A stretch of 22,575 nt of DNA from Clostridiaceae bacterium (GTDB lineage: Bacteria > Bacillota > Clostridia > Saccharofermentanales > DTU023), in the NCBI GenBank assembly GCA_012511735.1, contig JAAZFK010000195.1, forward strand, positions 1 through 22,575. The letters are read 5' to 3'. Shown here one piece after another: positions 15,473 to 22,575 of this stretch. Every line of letters starts with the position of its first letter. The stretch's first letter is position 1. Made by a program: the position numbers and the translations under genes. The notes under the pieces are model-generated. The model was not told where the DNA came from. It made no database searches and saw only the letters and a list, made by a program, of their open reading frames with translations.

Positions 15473-18366
15473 GAACAAGGGCTACTTTTCGCGCTGCTGT
15501 AGGCCAGTTCCCGGTTGAGGATGGAGGCCAGGTAGACGCCGGTGAAAGAGTCGGGACAGGCCGCCACTTCCTCGGGTGTCCCCGTCGCGATGACCTGCCC
15601 TCCCCGGTCCCCTCCTTCGGGTCCCAGGTCGACAATGTAATCAGCGGTTTTGACCACATCCAGATTGTGCTCAATCACAATCACGGTATTGCCCGCGGAT
15701 ACCAGCCTTTGCAGGATGCCTGTCAGCCGGTGGACGTCTGCGGCGTGAAGACCGGTCGTCGGCTCATCCAGAATGATCAGGGTCCTGCCTGTACTCCGCT
15801 TGGAGAGCTCGAAGGCCAGCTTGACCCGCTGGGCCTCCCCTCCCGACAATTGCGTCGACGACTGACCCAGCTTGATGTAGCCCAGACCTACGTCTTCCAG
15901 GGTTTGGAGTTTCCTGGTGATGCCGGGGATATTTTCGAAAAATTCCAGAGCCTCGCTGACCGTCATCTCCAGAACGTCGCTGATGTTCTTTCCTTTGTAG
16001 AGGACTTCCAGGGTTTCCCGGTTGTAGCGCTTGCCGTGGCAGACATCACAGATCACGAAGACATCGGGCAGGAAGTGCATCTCGATCCGGTTGACCCCGT
16101 TGCCTGAACAGGCCTCACACCGGCCTCCCTTGACATTGAAACTGAAACGGCCCGGCTTGTAGCCCCGTTGTTTGGCCGCCGGCGTCTCCGCGAAAAGAGA
16201 CCGGATCAGATCAAAGGTTGAGGTGTAGGTGGCCGGGTTGGATCGCGGTGTCCTGCCAATGGGCGTCTGATCGATGGCGATCACCTTGTCCAGCTGATCG
16301 ATCCCCTCGACCGCGTCAACCTGACCGATGACCCTGCGGGAGCGATTCAATTCACTTTCCAATTTCTTCAAGAGGATGTTATTGACCAGCGAACTCTTGC
16401 CGGAGCCCGAGACCCCGGTGACACAGGTCATGACTTCCAGAGGAAGCTCCAGATCAAAATTTTTGAGGTTATTCTCGCGCGCGCCCCGGATGGTCAAAAA
16501 GCCCTGATCGGTCGGCCGCCGGCTTGCGGGAACCGGAATGCGCTTGCGGCCTGACAGGTATTGCCCCGTGATGGAGTCGCAGTCCGCCGCGATGTCATCG
16601 GGCCGTCCCTGGGCCACAATGCGGCCACCGTGGACACCGGCCCCCGGACCGATGTCAATTACATGGTCGGCCTCCCAGATGGTCTCCTCGTCATGCTCGA
16701 CAACCAGGACGGTGTTGCCCAGATCCCTGAGATTCTTAAGCGTGTCAAGCAACCTGATGTTATCGCGCTGGTGGAGACCGATACTGGGCTCATCCAGCAC
16801 ATAGAGTACGCCGGTCAGCCCCGCGCCGATCTGGGTCGCCAGGCGGATCCTTTGCGACTCGCCTCCGGACAGGGTCCCCGACGAACGCGCCAGGGTCAGG
16901 TAATCCAGGCCTACGTCCAGGAGAAAATGCAGGCGGGCCATGAGCTCACGCATGACAGGCCTGGCAATTCTGGACTTGGCTGGCGGAAACTCCAGGTCCT
17001 CGAAAAAGGTATAAGCGCCGGAGATCGACAAATGCGTCAGCTGGTGAATGTTCTGTCCGCCGACCGTCACGGCCAGTACCTCCGGTCTCAGGCGGGCGCC
17101 TTTGCAGACCGGACAGGGCGTTACCAGCATATAGCGGTGATAATATTCTTTCATTTCAGGTGAGGAGGTCTCGTTGTAGCGCCGTTCCAGAATGGGAATG
17201 ACCCCCTCCCAGCTGGTATGGTAAGGCCTGCCCTTGTTATAGCGGGTCCGGCTGGTATCGACCACCAGTTCCTCACCCCCGTTGCCAAAGAGGATCAGTT
17301 CCCTGGCTCGGTCGCTCAGCTCCTGCCAGGGGGTCTCCAGTGAAAAGCCGTATTTATCCGCCAACGCCTCCACATGGCAGTAAGACCAACTGGTCTCATC
17401 CGTAAAATGGAAGCCGGTCACATCAATGGCTCCGCCCTTGATGGAAAGAGCAGGATCCCCGATCACAAATTCAGGTGCGAAGTGAGTCCGTTCGCCCAGG
17501 CCGGTGCACTCAGGGCAGGCCCCATAGGGATTATTGAAGCTGAACATCCTGGGTGATAACTCGCCCAGGCTGATTTCACAATCCGTGCAGGACCATTTCT
17601 GTGAGAAAATCTGTTCGCTGATCTTACGGTCCCCGTCGTCCGGATCCGGCTCCTCGAAACGGACCAGAACCAGATCATCCGCCAGCTCGAGCGCGGTTTC
17701 GATTGAGTCTGTCAGCCTGTTCTCGATGCCGGGACGACGGACCAGCCGGTCGACGACCACCTCAATGGTGTGTTTTTTGTTGGGTGCCAGCTGGAGGTCG
17801 GCGTCAAGCTCCGTCATGATGCCGTCCACCCGCACACGGACAAAACCCTGGGATTGGATCCGTTCGAGCAGACGGACATGCTCGCCCTTCCGGTCGCGCA
17901 CCAGGGGCGCCAGCAGGGTCAACCGGGTGCCTTCCGGCCGCGACATGACGGCATCCGTAATCTGGTCGATGGTCTGCCGCTCAATCTCTTTGCCACAGAC
18001 CGGACAATGCGGCGTCCCCACCCGGGCATAGAGCAGCCTCAGGTAGTCATAAATTTCTGTCACCGTTCCGACGGTGGATCTGGGGTTGCGGCTGGTCGTC
18101 TTCTGGTCGATGGCAATGGCCGGCGAAAGACCGTCAATCCGGTCAACATCCGGTTTCTGAGCCTGACCCAGGAACTGACGGGCATAGGAAGAGAGGGATT
18201 CGACATAGCGACGCTGACCTTCCGCGTAGATGGTATCGAAGGCCAGGGACGATTTGCCTGAGCCGGAGATGCCGGTCAGCACCACCAGCTTATTTCGGGG
18301 GATATGGACCTCAATCTCCTTCAGGTTATGTTCACGTGCGCCATAGACGCTTATTTCTGATTTCAT
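15469..18366 (-). CDS. uvrA: Excinuclease ABC subunit A
   Basis: The damage-recognition ATPase of nucleotide excision repair, acting with UvrB and UvrC. The 965-residue protein has the duplicated ABC architecture: Walker A GISGSGKSS at 32-40, CPVCGKEI near 117, a CTDC/CPEC zinc module, signature LSGGESQR from 499 and DEPSIGLHQRDN. The second half carries Walker A GVSGSGKSS at 651-659, the C-terminal zinc finger (CEAC and CDVC), signature LSGGEAQR from 840 and DEPTTGLH. Length and motifs are normal. The ATG at 18366 gives the family start, but there is no clear Shine-Dalgarno sequence: the 20 bases upstream are AT-rich and contain a TATGAT that may be the -10. It is the first gene of the minus-strand run and is divergent from feoA. 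uvrB and uvrC are not adjacent. Confidence 0.97.
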   Translation of the reverse strand: MKSEISVYGAREHNLKEIEVHIPRNKLVVLTGISGSGKSSLAFDTIYAEGQRRYVESLSSYARQFLGQAQKPDVDRIDGLSPAIAIDQKTTSRNPRSTVGTVTEIYDYLRLLYARVGTPHCPVCGKEIERQTIDQITDAVMSRPEGTRLTLLAPLVRDRKGEHVRLLERIQSQGFVRVRVDGIMTELDADLQLAPNKKHTIEVVVDRLVRRPGIENRLTDSIETALELADDLVLVRFEEPDPDDGDRKISEQIFSQKWSCTDCEISLGELSPRMFSFNNPYGACPECTGLGERTHFAPEFVIGDPALSIKGGAIDVTGFHFTDETSWSYCHVEALADKYGFSLETPWQELSDRARELILFGNGGEELVVDTSRTRYNKGRPYHTSWEGVIPILERRYNETSSPEMKEYYHRYMLVTPCPVCKGARLRPEVLAVTVGGQNIHQLTHLSISGAYTFFEDLEFPPAKSRIARPVMRELMARLHFLLDVGLDYLTLARSSGTLSGGESQRIRLATQIGAGLTGVLYVLDEPSIGLHQRDNIRLLDTLKNLRDLGNTVLVVEHDEETIWEADHVIDIGPGAGVHGGRIVAQGRPDDIAADCDSITGQYLSGRKRIPVPASRRPTDQGFLTIRGARENNLKNFDLELPLEVMTCVTGVSGSGKSSLVNNILLKKLESELNRSRRVIGQVDAVEGIDQLDKVIAIDQTPIGRTPRSNPATYTSTFDLIRSLFAETPAAKQRGYKPGRFSFNVKGGRCEACSGNGVNRIEMHFLPDVFVICDVCHGKRYNRETLEVLYKGKNISDVLEMTVSEALEFFENIPGITRKLQTLEDVGLGYIKLGQSSTQLSGGEAQRVKLAFELSKRSTGRTLIILDEPTTGLHAADVHRLTGILQRLVSAGNTVIVIEHNLDVVKTADYIVDLGPEGGDRGGQVIATGTPEEVAACPDSFTGVYLASILNRELAYSSAKSSPCS

Positions 18367-18378
18367 GGCTTGTATTTT

Positions 18379-18384
18379 ATCATA
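18379..18384 (-). promoter_or_regulatory. Possible -10 element of uvrA
   Basis: TATGAT on the minus strand ends 12 bases before the uvrA ATG, so transcription would begin only about 5 bases before the start codon. No convincing -35 is found at 16-19 bases. If real, uvrA would have a very short leader, which fits its lack of a Shine-Dalgarno sequence. Confidence 0.3.
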
Positions 18385-18424
18385 GCGGCCGGACCGGATT
18401 GTGAAGTAAATTCAAAGATAGAAG

Positions 18425-18448
18425 CCTGCCGCAAGCCTTTGTGGCGGG
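18425..18448. other. Hairpin-forming sequence in the uvrA/feoA intergenic region
   Basis: CCTGCCGC and GTGGCGGG flank an 8-base loop and can pair along 8 positions, including two G-T wobbles, when read on the plus strand. There is no T-tract on either side. It lies upstream of both divergent genes, so it is not an obvious terminator. No further function is recognised in the 162-base region apart from the two promoters. Confidence 0.3.
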
Positions 18449-18458
18449 ATTGACGGGT

Positions 18459-18487
18459 TTGCCTCCAGCCCTTTCATAGCCTATAAT
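18459..18487 (+). promoter_or_regulatory. Promoter of feoAB
   Basis: TTGCCT (18459-18464) and a perfect TATAAT (18482-18487) are separated by 17 bases. The predicted start is near 18494, giving a leader of about 35 bases. The inverted pair CTATA (18481-18485) and TATAG (18496-18500) straddles the -10 and start point and could be an operator half-site pair. It does not match a Fur box that I recognise. Confidence 0.55.
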
Positions 18488-18528
18488 TTCCCACATATAG
18501 TGAGAGTTAGGGAGCCCCGTATTTTGCC

Positions 18529-18879
18529 ATGTTCCTTCATCAATTAGCCATCGATCAGTGCGCCCGTATTGTCCGTGTCCACGGCAAGGGCGAGTTGCGG
18601 CGCCGCCTCCTTGATATGGGTCTGACTCCGGGCACCACCGTCAAGCTGGTCCGCATGGCTCCCCTGGGAGATCCCATGCAGCTTTGCCTGAGAGGTTACA
18701 AACTTTCCCTGCGGCGCGAAGCTGCCCGGGACATCGAAGTTGAACCGCTCAGTGCCTGTGCCGGCACCTGTACGGTTGCCTGCGCCCACAGAACCCCCGG
18801 CTGCTGGCAGGGTGATACCGACTGCGTTCGCCGTGAGCGGGGAAGTGGAAGAAGGTGGCGATGGCGCAGGAAAAATTGA
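18529..18879 (+). CDS. feoA: FeoA-like ferrous iron transport accessory protein with Cys-rich tail
   Basis: A small SH3-like cytoplasmic protein that supports FeoB-mediated Fe(II) uptake. Residues 1-75 fit FeoA: LAIDQCARIVRVHGKGELRRRLLDMGLTPGTTVKLVRMAPLGDPMQLCLRGYKLSLRREAARDIEVEP. Ordinary FeoA proteins end about there, but this one continues to 116 residues. The tail has five cysteines at 77, 81, 85, 92 and 99, then a basic end (RRERGSGRRWRWRRKN) that is encoded partly in the overlap with feoB. The 19-base overlap of the two frames supports translational coupling. Start choice: the ATG at 18529 matches the family N-terminus, but the nearest purine-rich stretch (AGGGAG) is 14 bases away, which is unusually far. 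Confidence 0.88.
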   Translation: MFLHQLAIDQCARIVRVHGKGELRRRLLDMGLTPGTTVKLVRMAPLGDPMQLCLRGYKLSLRREAARDIEVEPLSACAGTCTVACAHRTPGCWQGDTDCVRRERGSGRRWRWRRKN

Positions 18880-20888
18880 CATTTGCCCTGATGGGCAATC
18901 AAAATTCGGGCAAGACCACGCTTTTCAACAGACTGACGGGTAGTGACCAACAGGTATCCAACTACCCCGGCGTCACCGTTGAGCGCGTGGAAGGCCGCAT
19001 GAAGGGCTATCCCGAATGCACCATCGTTGACCTGCCGGGCATCTATTCCCTCTCCCCCTATTCACCCGAAGAAATCATCAGCCGTGATTTCCTCATCGGC
19101 GAAAAACCCGACCTGATCATGAACATTGTCGACGCGACCAGCCTGGAACGGGGCCTTTACCTGACCCTTCAACTGATCGAGCTGGATATTCCCATGACCC
19201 TGGCCCTGAACATGATCGACGAGATGCCGGCGCTGGGCCGTCAAGTCGATGTCGACCAGCTCCAGGAAGAGTTGGGGATTCCCGTCGTGGCCATCTCCGC
19301 CAGCCAGAATAAGGGTGTCTCGGAGTACGCCAGAAGATCAGTGGAGACCGCCAGGGACAAGATCAAGCCCAAGAACCCCGACCTTTGTTCGGGTACGGTA
19401 CATCGGGCCATCCACTCCATCGCGGCCCTGATCGAGGATCACGCCGAGACCATCCAGGTCACTCCCCGTTTTGCCGCGACCAAGCTGGTCGAAAGTGACG
19501 AGCTCTTCATTCCATCACTGGGTCTTAACCAGAATGAGCTGGACGCGGTTGAGCATATCGTCGTTGAGCTTGAACGGGAAAGCGGAACGGATCGCTGGGC
19601 CGCCATGGCCGACATGCGCTATGAATTCATTTCAGGGATTGAGCACAAGGTGCTGACCTGTGAATATCCCAACTACGAGGAGGTGCCCACCTTCAGCCGG
19701 ACCCTGGATCGGATCCTGGTCCACAAGTATCTGGGGATTCCGATCTTTTTCGCCATTATGGCCGCAGTCTTCTGGATTACCTTCGGGCCGGCGGGCAGTT
19801 TTCTGAGTGAGGGATTCGCGGAACTGATCGGCTGGGCCGGTGAGGGAGTCGGGGGACTGATGGCGTCGGCAGGTATAAACCCCATCGTCCAATCCGCTGT
19901 GGTTAATGGGATTTTCTCAGGTGTGGGCAGTGTCGTGGAATTTCTGCCCATGATCCTCCTGCTCTTTTTCCTGCTGTCACTACTGGAGGACAGCGGCTAC
20001 ATGGCCCGGGTCGCCTTTATGATGGACCGGCTGTTGCGGCATATCGGCCTGTCCGGCGCCAGCATGGTACCCATGTTGCTTGGCTTCGGCTGTTCCGTCC
20101 CCGCCGTCATGGCCACCCGAACCCTGCCTTCCAAGCGGGACCGCTACCTGACCACCCTCTTGATCCCCTTCATGAGCTGTTCGGCCAAGGTTCCCGTGTA
20201 CGGTCTTGTCGCCAGAACCCTCTTCCCCCGTCATGTCACCCTGGTTGTACTGGGTCTTTACATCCTGGGCATGGTCCTGGCCATCCTGACGGCGCTTCTG
20301 CTCAGACGCACCCTCTTCCGGGGCGAGCCCTCCCCTTTCATCCTCGAGTTGCCTCTTTACCGCTTCCCCTCCCTCCTGACTCTGGGCAAGCTGGTCTGGC
20401 GGCATGCCAGAGAGTTCTTCTACCGGGCCTTTACCATCATCATGCTGGTCACCATGATCATCTGGTTCTTCCAAACCTTTGACTTCCGATTCTTCCCAGT
20501 TGCCAGCCCCGATGACAGCATGCTGGCGACCATGGCCCGCTGGATCAGTCCTGTTTTCGCGCCTCTGGGCTTCAACAACTGGGCCGTGACAAGCGCCCTC
20601 ATCGCCGGCTTCACCGCCAAGGAAGTGGTAATCAGCGCCCTGTCGGTCGCGACCGCAGCGACCGCGCCCACCCTGCAAATTGCCCTGACCGGACTTTTTA
20701 CCCCGCCTGCCGCCATCGCCTTCCTGGTCTTCATCCTGCTTTATACCCCCTGCGCCGCCGCTGTCACGGTCATGAGCCGGGAGCTCAATCTCAAGCGGGG
20801 CGGCTTCCTTCTGATCGTCCTTTACCAGACAGGTCTGGCCTGGGTGGTTTCCTTTCTGGCCTACCGGCTGGCCCTTCTCGTGTTATAA
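18861..20888 (+). CDS. feoB: Ferrous iron transporter FeoB
   Basis: The main membrane protein for GTP-dependent Fe(II) import. The N-terminal G domain has G1 GNQNSGKT at 12-19, the switch region NYPGVTVE, G3 DLPG at 57-60, G4 NMID at 117-120 and a SAS-type G5 near 145. A helical spacer follows to about residue 270. The rest is polytopic, with the paired Gate-type regions (EDSGYMARVAFMMDRLLRHIGLSG with LGFGCSVPAVMATRTL, and FTAKEVVISALSV) conserved in FeoB, and ends at residue 675. Start: a GTG at 18855 is in frame, but the ATG at 18861 has AAGG 5 bases upstream and is preferred. It overlaps feoA by 19 bases. murD begins 24 bases downstream with no visible terminator, so read-through is likely. 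Confidence 0.97.
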   Translation: MAQEKLTFALMGNQNSGKTTLFNRLTGSDQQVSNYPGVTVERVEGRMKGYPECTIVDLPGIYSLSPYSPEEIISRDFLIGEKPDLIMNIVDATSLERGLYLTLQLIELDIPMTLALNMIDEMPALGRQVDVDQLQEELGIPVVAISASQNKGVSEYARRSVETARDKIKPKNPDLCSGTVHRAIHSIAALIEDHAETIQVTPRFAATKLVESDELFIPSLGLNQNELDAVEHIVVELERESGTDRWAAMADMRYEFISGIEHKVLTCEYPNYEEVPTFSRTLDRILVHKYLGIPIFFAIMAAVFWITFGPAGSFLSEGFAELIGWAGEGVGGLMASAGINPIVQSAVVNGIFSGVGSVVEFLPMILLLFFLLSLLEDSGYMARVAFMMDRLLRHIGLSGASMVPMLLGFGCSVPAVMATRTLPSKRDRYLTTLLIPFMSCSAKVPVYGLVARTLFPRHVTLVVLGLYILGMVLAILTALLLRRTLFRGEPSPFILELPLYRFPSLLTLGKLVWRHAREFFYRAFTIIMLVTMIIWFFQTFDFRFFPVASPDDSMLATMARWISPVFAPLGFNNWAVTSALIAGFTAKEVVISALSVATAATAPTLQIALTGLFTPPAAIAFLVFILLYTPCAAAVTVMSRELNLKRGGFLLIVLYQTGLAWVVSFLAYRLALLVL

Positions 20889-20912
20889 AGGAAGCAGGAG
20901 ATCAATCCGCTC

Positions 20913-22340
20913 ATGAAGACTTCACTCGATCAATTCATTCGTGACCTGACAGGCAGACGTATCGCTGTCATCGGCGCCGGCATCAGCAACCGGCCGCTGA
21001 TCAAGTGGCTTTACCAGTTCAACCGGGATATCACCGTCTTCGACATGATGTCAGACCGGGATCCAAGGCTGGGCAAGATACGTGACAGCATGTCATTACA
21101 GGGAATTGAGCCGCATTGGCACACCGGGGAAGGTTATCTTGACAAGCTGACCGGCTTTGACCTCATCTTCAGGACACCCAAGATGAAACTTGACCTGCCC
21201 CAGTTGATCCGCGAACGTGAACAGGGAGCTGTCATTACTTCTGAGATTGCCCTCTTCACCGAACTTTGCCCCGCTCCCATCTATGGGATTACCGGCAGTG
21301 ACGGCAAAACCACCACCACGACCCTGATCAGCCTGATGCTGGAAGAAGGCGGCCACCGTGTCTTCACCGGGGGCAACATCGGAACGCCCCTGCTGGACAA
21401 GATCGAGCGCATCTCCCCTGCGGATCGTGTCGTCCTTGAATTGTCCAGTTTCCAGCTCATGGACATGCTGCCGCTGATCCACCGGGCGGTCATCACCAAC
21501 ATTATTCCCAATCATCTGGACTTCCATCTCGACTTCGACGAATACATCGAGGCCAAGAAGAACATTTTCCGGGTCCAGGGAGTCCTGGACGCCCTTATTT
21601 TGAATGCAAAAGACCCTGTCTCCTCCGCTTTCCAGCGCCTGGCCAAGGGCCAGCTCCGTCTCTTCAACAGCGCGCCGCACGATCGCCTGACGACCTCAGG
21701 CAGGGATCAGGGCCGGCTCTGGCTCAAGCAAGCCGGTCAGGAGCTTGAGGATCTGCTCCATGAAGAGGAAGTCATCCTGCCGGGCGCCTTCAACCTGGAG
21801 AATATCCTGGCAGCCGCGGCCGCGACCGCCGGTGACATTACCCCCGAAGCAGTCCGACTGGTCGCCCGTTCCTTTAAAGGCGTTGAGCACAGGATCGAGC
21901 TGGTCCGTGAACTGGACGGTGTACGCTGGTACAATTCTTCCGTCGACAGTTCGCCCGACCGCACCCGCAAAACCCTGGAGGCTTTCTCGGACAGAAAGCA
22001 GCCCCTGATCCTGATCGCGGGCGGACAGGACAAAAACTCGGACTACACCGGCCTGGGCCAGGCCATGGCACGGGCTGGCAGGCGGTTCATTCTGACCGGA
22101 GAAAATGCCGCCCTGATCGAGCAGGTGCTGAAGGACGAATCCCAACTGGCCGGAGTCAACTTCAAGGACATCAGGGTTGAGATCGTCTCGGATCTGGAAG
22201 AGGCCGTACGCAAGGCCCGGAAGCTGGCCTCTCCGGACGACAGCGTCCTCCTCTCACCTGCAGGCACCAGCTATGACCGCTACCAGAATTTTGAGGAAAG
22301 GGGCAATCATTTCAAGCAACTGGTCAGGGATCTCAGTTGA
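20913..22340 (+). CDS. murD: UDP-N-acetylmuramoyl-L-alanine:D-glutamate ligase
   Basis: Adds D-glutamate to UDP-MurNAc-L-Ala in cytoplasmic peptidoglycan precursor synthesis. The 475-residue protein has a Rossmann-like N-terminus (RIAVIGAGISNRPLIKWL), the ATP-binding P-loop GITGSDGKTTT at 125-135, the central-domain motifs LELSSFQL and TNIIPNHLDFH, GAFNLENILAA, the HRIE motif, and the C-terminal AGGQDKNSDY and LSPAGTSYDRYQNFEERG. The usual N(D/N)SKATNPDA loop reads NSSVDSSPDRT, which resembles clostridial MurD sequences. AGGAG lies 12 bases before the ATG. It is not in a typical dcw cluster: upstream is feoB, downstream are tRNA genes. Confidence is high for the Mur ligase family and good for MurD specifically. 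Confidence 0.92.
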   Translation: MKTSLDQFIRDLTGRRIAVIGAGISNRPLIKWLYQFNRDITVFDMMSDRDPRLGKIRDSMSLQGIEPHWHTGEGYLDKLTGFDLIFRTPKMKLDLPQLIREREQGAVITSEIALFTELCPAPIYGITGSDGKTTTTTLISLMLEEGGHRVFTGGNIGTPLLDKIERISPADRVVLELSSFQLMDMLPLIHRAVITNIIPNHLDFHLDFDEYIEAKKNIFRVQGVLDALILNAKDPVSSAFQRLAKGQLRLFNSAPHDRLTTSGRDQGRLWLKQAGQELEDLLHEEEVILPGAFNLENILAAAAATAGDITPEAVRLVARSFKGVEHRIELVRELDGVRWYNSSVDSSPDRTRKTLEAFSDRKQPLILIAGGQDKNSDYTGLGQAMARAGRRFILTGENAALIEQVLKDESQLAGVNFKDIRVEIVSDLEEAVRKARKLASPDDSVLLSPAGTSYDRYQNFEERGNHFKQLVRDLS

Positions 22341-22353
22341 CCGCATTGGTGTG

Positions 22354-22382
22354 TTGCCTCTTCATTTTTCTCATGCTATAAT
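22354..22382 (+). promoter_or_regulatory. Promoter of the tRNA-Glu/tRNA-Leu unit
   Basis: TTGCCT (22354-22359) and TATAAT (22377-22382) are spaced 17 bases apart, with TGC immediately before the -10 (extended -10). This is the same -35 hexamer, spacer length and -10 as the feoA promoter. The first tRNA base is about 17 bases downstream of the -10. No terminator is visible between murD and this promoter. Confidence 0.7.
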
Positions 22383-22398
22383 TCAATCCGTTGCGGAC

Positions 22399-22473
22399 GG
22401 CCCCATGGTCAAGTGGTCAAGACGTCGCCCTCTCACGGCGAAATCAGGAGTTCGACTCTCCTTGGGGTCACCA
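22399..22473 (+). tRNA. tRNA-Glu, anticodon CTC
   Basis: The acceptor stem GGCCCCA pairs with TGGGGTC (one G-T). The D arm is GTC/GAC, and the anticodon stem TCGCC/GGCGA closes a CTCTCAC loop with anticodon CTC at 22432-22434. The T arm is AGGAG-TTCGACT-CTCCT, followed by discriminator A and an encoded CCA. It reads GAG codons. Confidence 0.95.
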
Positions 22474-22484
22474 GTAACAAGTAC

Positions 22485-22572
22485 GCGGCCATGGCGGAAT
22501 TGGCAGACGCGCTAGATTCAGGTTCTAGTCGGGGAATACCCGGTGGAGGTTCAAGTCCTCTTGGCCGCACCA
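22485..22572 (+). tRNA. tRNA-Leu, anticodon CAG
   Basis: The acceptor stem GCGGCCA pairs with TGGCCGC. The anticodon stem CTAGA/TCTAG closes loop TTCAGGT with anticodon CAG at 22519-22521. A long class II variable arm follows (CGGGGAATACCCG), then the T arm GAGGT-TCAAGTC-type region, discriminator A and encoded CCA. It reads CUG codons. It starts 11 bases after tRNA-Glu, and the tRNA array may continue beyond the window. Confidence 0.95.
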
Positions 22573-22575
22573 GCC

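Noticed and set aside
18450..18487. TTGACG at 18450-18455 as the feoA -35
   Set aside because: It would need a 26-base spacer to the TATAAT; TTGCCT at 18459 gives a 17-base spacer.
19980..20678. A 232-codon minus-strand frame rich in Gly, Gln, Asp and Glu opposite feoB
   Set aside because: The odd composition is what the reverse complement of transmembrane codons gives; no start signal.

Overview
The window reads as chromosomal, GC-rich DNA from an anaerobic, low-branching Bacillota lineage, most likely a Clostridia-type organism. This rests on gene content only: a Bacillus-type Pgi, a zinc-finger Clp ATPase of the ClpE/ClpC type, a DUF975 membrane protein, the paired radical SAM/DUF2344 proteins, a clostridial-looking class II aldolase, and FeoAB. 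No phage, insertion sequence, CRISPR array or other sign of recent transfer was seen. There is no gene-free stretch above about 160 bases.

Layout. Bases 1-18366 hold eleven genes, all on the minus strand, so they are transcribed right to left: uvrA, a clpE-like Clp ATPase, a DUF975 membrane protein, a short NfeD-like membrane protein, pgi, a radical SAM protein, its DUF2344 partner, a sialate O-acetylesterase-like protein, valS, fba and ligA (cut by the left edge). Most junctions are tight: ATGA overlaps at pgi/radical SAM and radical SAM/DUF2344, a 26-base overlap at clpE/DUF975, and gaps of 3-17 bases elsewhere. Larger gaps with promoter-like sequences lie before clpE, before the esterase-like gene and before fba, so the run is probably several overlapping transcription units. 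A divergent intergenic region of 162 bases (18367-18528) separates uvrA from the plus-strand genes feoA, feoB and murD. These are followed by tRNA-Glu(CTC) and tRNA-Leu(CAG), preceded by a near-consensus extended -10 promoter.

How the genes fit together. Most are housekeeping: DNA repair and replication (uvrA, ligA), glycolysis (pgi, fba), translation (valS, two tRNAs), peptidoglycan synthesis (murD), ferrous iron uptake (feoAB) and protein quality control (the Clp ATPase). I found no complete, clearly new biological system. The items most worth a second look are: (1) the 752-residue sialate O-acetylesterase-like protein, which keeps the fold motifs but has lost the catalytic Ser, Asp and His, so it looks like an intact pseudoenzyme; (2) the clpE-like / DUF975 / NfeD-like run, in which NfeD has no SPFH or protease partner; (3) the radical SAM/DUF2344 pair sitting away from its common ribosomal neighbourhood; (4) a cysteine-rich tail on FeoA; and (5) tiny upstream reading frames and weak Shine-Dalgarno sequences at promoter-proximal genes.
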